Shown in pieces: positions 57,221-64,000 of a DNA stretch of 64,000 bases; the stretch's first letter is position 1, and every line of letters begins with the position of its first letter. The notes under the pieces are model-generated. The model worked only from the letters and a program-made list of their open reading frames with translations, was not told where the DNA came from and ran no database searches. This stretch comes from Myotis daubentonii. Its lineage: Eukaryota; Chordata; Mammalia; Chiroptera; Vespertilionidae. The DNA is taken from assembly GCF_963259705.1 (NCBI RefSeq), contig NC_081852.1, positions 62,365,859 to 62,429,858 on the forward strand, given 5' to 3'. The translations under genes were made by a program, and so were the position numbers.

Positions 57221-57437
57221 GCCCTAGCTGGTTTGACTAGATGGATAGAGAATCAGCCTGCAGACTGAAGGGTCCCGGGTTCAATTCTGGCCAAGGGCAC
57301 ATGCCTGGGTTGCGGGCTCAAACCCCAGTGTGGGACGTGCAGGAGGCAACCAATCAATGACTTTCTTTCATCATTGATGTTTCTATCTCTCTTTCCCTCT
57401 CCATTCCTCTCTAAAGTCAAAATATATTTTTTAAAAA
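57221..57437 (+). mobile_element. Ves-type SINE
   Basis: Head gccctagctggtttgactag with 'atggatagagaatcagcctgca', B-box-like ggttcaattctgg, CT-rich body and tail. A 19-bp perfect duplication, atctatatatttgctttta, lies at 57202-57220 and 57438-57456. Confidence 0.95.
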
Positions 57438-57780
57438 ATCTATATATTTGCTTTTATAAACGTGGATACTAAGAAACCAGTAGTGTTGTTTGCCCTGGGG
57501 GAGGTGACCTGGATGCCTGAGAGATATTGTAAGAGGAAGACTTTTCATTGTATACTCTTTGAAACATTGGCATTTCGGATGAAGTGAATGAAATGCCTAA
57601 CTCAAAATAAATAATAAATACATATTTTTAAAAATGTAAACAATTTAACAGCATATTTCAGGAATAACAGGAGATGAGGTATAAACAGGTTGAACATAAA
57701 TGACTGGATTATTTACTTTTTGTAACCAGCCCACCTTTGTATAGTCGCTTTCTTCTGGCGTGGTGCTCCGTGATCTATTA

Positions 57781-58463
57781 TCCTATCTAATAATAGACAA
57801 ACATGGTAATTAACCATACCTCCAAAATGCTTCCCATTGGCTAATCAGGGTGATATACAAATTAACTGCCAACCAAGATGGTGGCCTGCAGCCAGGCAGC
57901 TGAAGCGAACAGGAGGCTTGCTTGCTCCAGTGATGGAGGAAGCCAAGGTTCCCCACCTGCCGCTGCGGGCCTCTGAGCTGCAGTCTAAGAAACAATGTTG
58001 CAATTATAGAAGCTAAACAAACCCCAGAAACCTGCTTTCAGCCAGCCGGGCCTCAGACCTGGAGTTGCAACAATGTTTCAATTATAGAAGCCAAACAAAC
58101 CCAGATACCTGCTTTCAGCAGCCCTGGTCTCAGAGCTGGAGCCGAGCCTCAGAGCTAAAGCCGGCTCTCAGCTCCAGTGACAGCCAAAGAAGGTAAATAA
58201 ATCCCAGAATTAAAAAAGAAAAAGAAAAAAAGGAGAGGTTGGGAGCTTCACTCACCCACCAGCCTGAAAACAGCCCTCAGCCCCTCACCCAGACTGGCCA
58301 GGCACCCCAGTGGGGACCCCCACCCTGAAGGGTGTATGACCAGCTGCAAACAGCCATCATCCCCTCATCCAGGCTGCCCAGGCACCCAAGCGGGACCCCC
58401 ACCCTGATCCAGGACAGCCTTCAGGGCAAACCAGCCGGCCCCCACCCATGAACCAGGCCTCTA
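57781..58463 (+). mobile_element. Helitron (longer non-autonomous type)
   Basis: It begins a|tcctatctaataatagac and continues with ccattggctaatcagggtgatat and gccaaccaagatggtggcc, a start known from vesper-bat Helitrons. It contains two diverged copies of an internal block (caatgttgcaattatagaag at 57992 and caatgtttcaattatagaag at 58070). The 3' end ggcctcta lacks its final G because the next Helitron starts there. No Rep/helicase frame is present. Confidence 0.82.
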
Positions 58464-58931
58464 TCTTATATAGTAAAAGGGTAATATGCAAACTGACCCT
58501 AACAGCAGAAGGACTGGGAATGACTGGTCACTATGACACAGACTGACCACCAGGGGGCAGACGCGCAATGCAGGAGCTGCCCCCTGGTGATCAGTGTGCT
58601 CTCACATGGGAGGAGCTCTGTTCAACCACAAGCCAGGCTGATGGCTGCCAGTACAGCGGTGGTGGTGGGAGCCTCTCCTGCCTCCTCAGCAATGCTAAGG
58701 ATGTCCGACTGCAGTTTAGGCCTGCTCCCCGCTGGCAAGTGGACATCCCCCGAGGGCTGCTGGGCTGCCAGAGGGATGTCTGATTGCCATCTTAGGCCCA
58801 ATTCCCTGGGGAGCGGGCCTAAGCCAGCAGCAGGTGGTCATCCCCTGAGGGGTCCCAGACTGCGAGAGGGCACAGGCCAAGCTGAGGGACCCCCCCTCCA
58901 GTGCACAAATTTTTGTGCACCGGGCCTCTAG
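58464..58931 (+). mobile_element. Helitron (HeliBat-like), directly downstream copy
   Basis: It starts tcttatatagtaaaagggt and ends with the hairpin gtgcacaaatttttgtgcac then cgggcctctag|t. A pair of inverted CTCF-like words, ccaccagggggcag at about 58547-58560 and its complement ctgccccctggtgatca at about 58576-58592, forms an internal hairpin. It shares the 'ccgactgcagtttaggcctgctcc' and 'actgcgagagggcacagg' blocks with the 12-kb Helitron. It is non-coding. Confidence 0.93.
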
Positions 58932-59379
58932 TTAATAATAAATGTCAACACTATTCCTTGATGCCATAGAGTTTAATTTTCATTAAAATAGAAATACATT
59001 TATCTCCTTGGGATTCAAGCACAGTTCATCTCCTCTAATTAGTAGGTGCCTGGGAGTTTGGAGGGTTGGTGACAGTGAAAATTCTGGATACTAATCTTGA
59101 CTTAGCTGACCTTCCTAGTGAGCGGGACCATGGTCCCATGCAGTAGGTAGAGGGGAGAGATGAAGCAGGCAGGACGGATGAGACAAGTAGAAGGCACAGT
59201 GCACAAGGATTAAAGTATTTGGGAATTTCAGAACCTTCGAATCTCACGCTTAGAAGAATATTTTAGAGAATATCCAGTTTACTCCTCCTCCCTCCTTTCC
59301 TCCTCCTCCTTCTTCCTTCTTTCTCTCTTCCTCTTTCCTCTCATCTGTTCTTCATCTACCCTCCCACATTCCTTTTCTC

Positions 59380-59480
59380 CTTCCATCTTTAATAGGTGAT
59401 GAAATAGGTTCCAAGATCACCCAGTGAGTGAGGGGGAGAACTGGAACAGACCCAAGCCTTCTTTCTCAGAGAGGATGCGG
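59380..59480 (-). mobile_element. MIR SINE fragment
   Basis: Complementary MIR words: aggtgatgaaataggttccaag, atcacccagtgagtgagggg and gaactggaacagacccaagcc. Confidence 0.58.
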
Positions 59481-61001
59481 ACATCAGAGGCTATTGTCCT
59501 GTCTTCTCTATCTTTCTCTGTATCCACTTGTTTCCTTCCCAGTGTGGATGGCAGGGAAGGAGGACTTGGTGAAGAAGCTGTACATAAGGTCTTTCTGCCC
59601 TGCAGCAAATTAGGAAACATTTGGGTAGCATCTAAAGGACCATAATTTTCCAGCCGAGGCTATATGACTGCAGGCTGGAAGTGACAAACAGAACATGGAC
59701 CCCTAATGGAAAAAAGCAGGCTGCAGACTGACTAGAAGGCAGCCTCCAGGGCCCACCCCGTGCTCACTAAGGGGGGAGTCGAGAGCAAATAGAAACAGCT
59801 TGTTGTCACATGTGTAAACGTCTTCTCAACCTCAGTGTGTCAGAAGACGCAGGCCCATCATTCCTGTACCATGTTCCTCCTCCAGGCACTGACGATACTC
59901 AGAGAACCCTCTTATAAGTAACTGCAAAAGCCCTATTTGCACAGTCAGGGTCCTTGCAACAAAGTGAGCTAGAAACCGGTCTCCCAGCACCAGCACCATC
60001 ATGGACTTGGGAAGACTGTTTACTTTCCTTTCCGGTGGGGACAGTGGAGACATCATCAGAAATGATCCCTCCTTCCTTAGAACAAGGGTCCTGCAAGCCT
60101 CCCTTCTTTCTCCCTCCACAAAAAAGCATAAGATGATTAAAAAGATTCCCACGCTTATTTTCAAATTATGTCAGAAAAGTAGATTAAAGGTTTTATGCTT
60201 AGGAAAATAGGGATAAATATTCAAACCTAAATTATGACAGTATTAACTTGTGCTAAGTAACAAGAAAATTATTTGAGCATTAATTCCATTTACATATGTT
60301 CATTCAGATTTGTATCCCCAAAGCAGGCAAGTATCTGGGGCTTGGAGCATTTAATCACTTAGTAAGCAGCCCTTAGTGGGATTGCCATTCATTTGTTGTC
60401 TCTATTGATTTTCTTACACAGGGGAATGCTGTGGTGAATAGAAACCGGCTGCCGAGGTGAAAGAACTCTATCTTTTCTGGTGCAGAACAAAAGCTCTTAT
60501 ATTACTTTATTTTTTTTTAAAGAGCAACCTGTTTTCTTCAGATCATCCCAGCTCAGGGCCAGAACGCTGCTTCATTCATTTGTCAGACACCCTTCTCCCA
60601 CCAATATGTCATTTTATAGTTTCTAGACAGGCTGAGTAGCACTTGGTTTTCTGTTCAGGTCGAATGTTAGACTGAGTTCCAATGGGGTGTAGTGGATCCT
60701 CCAAACCCCCAGAAATCAATCTAGTTGACACATGGAACCCTGGGAAAAACCTAGAACCCAGTTCATCGGTCTGGACATACTGTCTTCTTTAATCTGTTTT
60801 CAAAGAAATCTTGGTGCCTTGTTACCAAGTTTTCATTAACAGGAGGACCTGAATTTAGCACATGGGTCCTAATAGCAAGAAAGACAGTAAGGACAGGGGA
60901 CACTCAGAAGAACTGTTTTGGGTTCAGTGCCCCGTACCCAGCTCAGACCGGCTCAGGATTTAAAAGTGCAGTGATAACCTCTCAAGCAGGTGGAGCGGAA
61001 C

Positions 61002-61036
61002 TTCCGTGTCCCCCCCCCCCCCGCCCCCCCCCCCCC
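61002..61036 (+). repeat. poly-C tract
   Basis: Two long C-runs are separated by a single G. This is an i-motif/quadruplex-prone simple sequence. Confidence 0.95.
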
Positions 61037-62810
61037 GACTTCCTTTCAAAGAGCACAGTGCGGAGAGAGCAGGAAGGGACGGCTGTGGAGGAACTGGGCA
61101 GACCTGGGTCATCGAGGGCAGCACTGAGGCAGAAACACCCTTGACGTTCAGGAGGTCTGGCTCTCCCAGCTGGACCGTGTGAGTCTCTGATTAGACACCA
61201 TCACACACAGTGCCAAGCTCCAGGTCATTCTGCGCCCGTGATAGAATGAGACCCAGCAAGGTCACTGTCTGCTTCTGGCTCAGCATAGACAAAAAAGAGG
61301 TCACTCTGCCACCCCCAAAATACCACCCACTCCCTCTCCCTGTCACAGTGAGTGACTGCACCTCTTGCAATGATAGCTTTTCTCTTGAGCTCGCCTCCCC
61401 ATCGATAAGACTCAGCTGTACCGTCTCTCTGCAGGGAGATGGGTAGAGACAGGATCAGCATGCCTCGGGCTAGCGATTTCCTCTCTCCATCCTTGGGAAG
61501 GGAAATGAAAACACACAGAAAGAGAGAGCCAGCGCAGAACCCCAGTCCTGATGCTATGGATGTGAATGTCCAGGTTGCTGCAAGAGGACCGCAGTGTCCA
61601 GCCCCGCTCAGACCGCGGTTCTTTGTGACCATCCCGAGGAGGAAAAGCCAGCCGCAGCTAAGGATATGTGTTTAGAAGAAAGCAGCGCTGGTCGTCCACA
61701 CGCCTTCCTTCCAGACTCTGTGCTCTGCCACAGGCAGCCTTATTTGTTCAGTAATTCTAGTTCGTCTCACCAGATAATGTCATTATGGTCTGTGTTGTAA
61801 GCCACACGTCTGACATCATAGCGCGCTCCGATTTGGTATCAGTGTTTCAGTAGTTCCGATTATGGGGTGGGGGAGCTTGTACCGGTCTCCCCGTCGTAGG
61901 TGAGATTTACTGAGATGCCGACATCAGATGGTCTTGCTCTCAGACGGCGTGCAGTCTAGGGGAACCCGCTCCCAAATCATCGGGCCACGCCCAGAGCCTA
62001 GAGTAGGTTCTTTCTGACAGCCTCCTACCGAGACACCCAGAGGTGCCCATGGCATGCAGGGAGCTCCACATGTGTTTACCCACATGTGTGGTCCTGCTGG
62101 TGTTATTCACACAGCATCAGCGGTAAATCAGGTGCCCCGGATACCATGGGATGAGAGTGCTGCTTAACCTCTGTGGTCTCCCTCCCCCAAACCCAACCCC
62201 AGTCTAATCGTGAGGAAAGGGTCAGACAAACCAACATGGATGGAGATCCTACAAAACACCTGACGCACCCCTCACACCAGAGAATGGCGTTAACAACCAC
62301 AGGCTCTGAGGAACAATTCAAACCATGTTGATGATCTTGTGTCTCTCCATTGCTCCTTCCCTGTGTGGGCCACTTTTCAGGCAGAGCAGTGGTTTTGCTG
62401 TAGCTCCGTCCCATGTGGTCATGTGGGTGTGGGAACCCAGGGGACAGGTTCTCCTGCTGACCCAGCTTCATCCTGTGCTCTGTGTGGCCAGCCTGGGCCA
62501 CCTGTTTCTTCCTGGACTAGATTCAGGGGTCAGCTCCATGCAAGCCCCATAGAGCCAGCATGATGACTCAGGATTGAGGGAGAGAGCTGGCTTCTCAGAA
62601 GAAAGGGTGATTGACAGGCCAAAATATGTACCCCGTAGACCAGCCCTAACTTCCAACTCGGCAAGAGTGCTCTGATAGGCAGCTTCATGTGGCCTCGGGA
62701 AAGCCACATCACCACCAGCACCCATTCCCTCATTCGTGGCACAGTGAGATAGAATGAGACACCATTTGTCCGAGTGCCTCGCACACAGTAATGCTCAGGG
62801 AATGTTTGTT

Positions 62811-64000
62811 TAATCAGAGCCTTTCCTAGTCAAAAAATTAACATGCGTGATCTCCCTTTATATGAAGCTAAGGAACTATTATAAGAAGGCCGTGCTAGTG
62901 CATTTATAGAACTGCATTTCTGCCGTAAGTAACAGTGGAAAATCTCTTATGCTATTAACCTGTGTAAATTTTAGATTTTTTAAAATTGTAAGTTATATAG
63001 GTCACTGCATTGTATCTGTAACTAATTGCAACATTAGCTATCAAATTCTCATTGTTGGCTATTTTATCTTCAAAGACTTAAGAATACAATTCAGGTAATT
63101 ACTACCTGTATGCCATGTTTCATTATGGCCTCTATGAGTCATGAATCTTTCAATAATGGAAAACACTGAGTGCAATGAACTCAAGAGGTCTGCATTGTAT
63201 AACCAAGCTTAACGCACATGGCATGGATGCGTGTTGTATTTTGTGACCTCGTCCTGGAATTCTCACATAGAATAGGACATCTCCTAGTAACGCTGGTTGA
63301 GGGGGTGGAGTGAGAATAGAGAAGAAATGTATCCTTCTTCATATTAATGAAGGTTTCATTCATTTCCCCCCCCTTAAACTGTAGATAAAAATCCTTGAAA
63401 TGTTTTTGCAATGCATTTCTCAGTGGTTTTGAATGACTGAATTATAGAACCATACCTTCTATTTGCTTTTCATTGCTTTCTTGGCCTAGGTTCCCTGCGA
63501 GCATTTGGTATGATTGAATAATTTTTACTTGTGTTTAAATTAGCCTGTGCTAATCTGCTAGTGGTTGGCTATTGAAGCATTGCTGCAATCTACTGTCTTT
63601 GTCTTTCGCTGGATTTTAAAGGGGGTTTAATTGCCTGTCATTTCCATTCACAGTAGCTCTGGGCACTGCCACTTCATCCTAACGTGTGTCCCATGTGCCA
63701 CTCGCAGGGCCCGCTGTTCTTTGAGAGAATCTCGGCGCCTTTCCCAAGAGCCACATCATCCTTCCTGCAGCAGCTCCGCTTCTTGGCACACTTTCGATTT
63801 TTCATTTTAGATGAGTTGATAAAGTTTCCATATGAGAGATGATGCCATTTAAGATGAGGATAAACTCCTTGATGCCTGTGATGATTTCATTTGCACAGTG
63901 TGTTCCCAAGCCTTTGCAGAGACTGCAGCATGGCCAGTACTGTCGCATCCCCCGTCTGGGTGGCTCTTGAAGCACTTGAGAAATTCTTTAGTAACAGGTT
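62811..64000. promoter_or_regulatory. candidate conserved noncoding block
   Basis: AT-rich unique sequence with no recognised repeat over more than 1 kb. It has homeodomain- and SOX-like words (aattgcaacattagc, aggtaattactacctg, tttaaattagcctgtgctaat, cattatggcc). The 63610-63960 part has mixed composition and could be conserved. Absence of insertions over this length in such a repeat-rich region suggests constraint, but this is inference. Confidence 0.4.

Larger units (their letters stand above)
58932..62810. other. mostly unassigned sequence
   Basis: It holds a pyrimidine-rich tract at 59280-59395, a MIR remnant at 59380-59480 and a long C-run at 61002-61036. No exon, promoter or transposon beyond these could be supported. 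Frames (for example 62103-62784) are shadows of each other. Confidence 0.35.

Overview
This is mammalian nuclear DNA, almost certainly from a vespertilionid (vesper) bat. The diagnosis rests on its mobile elements: many Ves-type tRNA-derived SINEs with target-site duplications, at least four Helitron copies ending in CTAG, hAT elements with SPIN-like ends, and a nearly complete LINE-1. I found no intact host protein-coding gene. The only recognisable long reading frames are the decayed ORF1 and ORF2 of the LINE-1. The rest looks like intergenic or deep intronic sequence. Family names were assigned by recognising ends and internal motifs by eye, not by a database search.

Layout. From 1 to about 32.5 kb the sequence is GC-rich and keeps many CpGs. 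It holds scattered Ves SINEs, older related SINEs, MIRs, three SPIN-like hAT copies, two other small hAT elements, an old L1 3' end split by a Helitron (11.7-12.5 kb), and a CpG-island-like stretch (24.5-25.5 kb). From about 32.5 to 41 kb it becomes AT-rich, with conserved-noncoding-looking stretches, paired SINEs, a Helitron lodged in a SINE tail, and several (GT)n tracts. At 41.1-42.7 kb a strongly GC-enriched pogo/Tigger remnant carries a 40-bp minisatellite and is followed by a poly-G-rich array. At 42.8-45.9 kb lie two very old, antisense L1-like fragments.

At 45.9-48.5 kb there is a nested stack. An ancient MaLR-like LTR was split in turn by a Tigger (itself split by an L1 3' end), a solo ERV LTR that carries a precise 33-nt U2 snRNA retro-insert, and a mariner pair; it ends in a (TCTCTA)n array. 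At 51.06 kb is a nearly perfect full-length U6 snRNA retrocopy. At 51.7-57.06 kb is an antisense L1 of about 5.4 kb bounded by a duplication of about 17-20 bp. At 57.8-58.9 kb two Helitrons lie head to tail. From 59 to 64 kb the sequence is mostly unique, with a conserved-looking AT-rich end.

There is no gene network to describe here. The window is mainly a record of successive transposon waves: old MIR, L1M, MaLR and Tigger; then hAT and mariner; then Ves, L1 and Helitron. The most interesting points are the U2 micro-retrocopy in the LTR leader, the CTCF-like motifs carried by the Helitrons, the GC-shifted Tigger that imitates a CpG-island first exon, and the SPIN-like elements, a family known for horizontal transfer.
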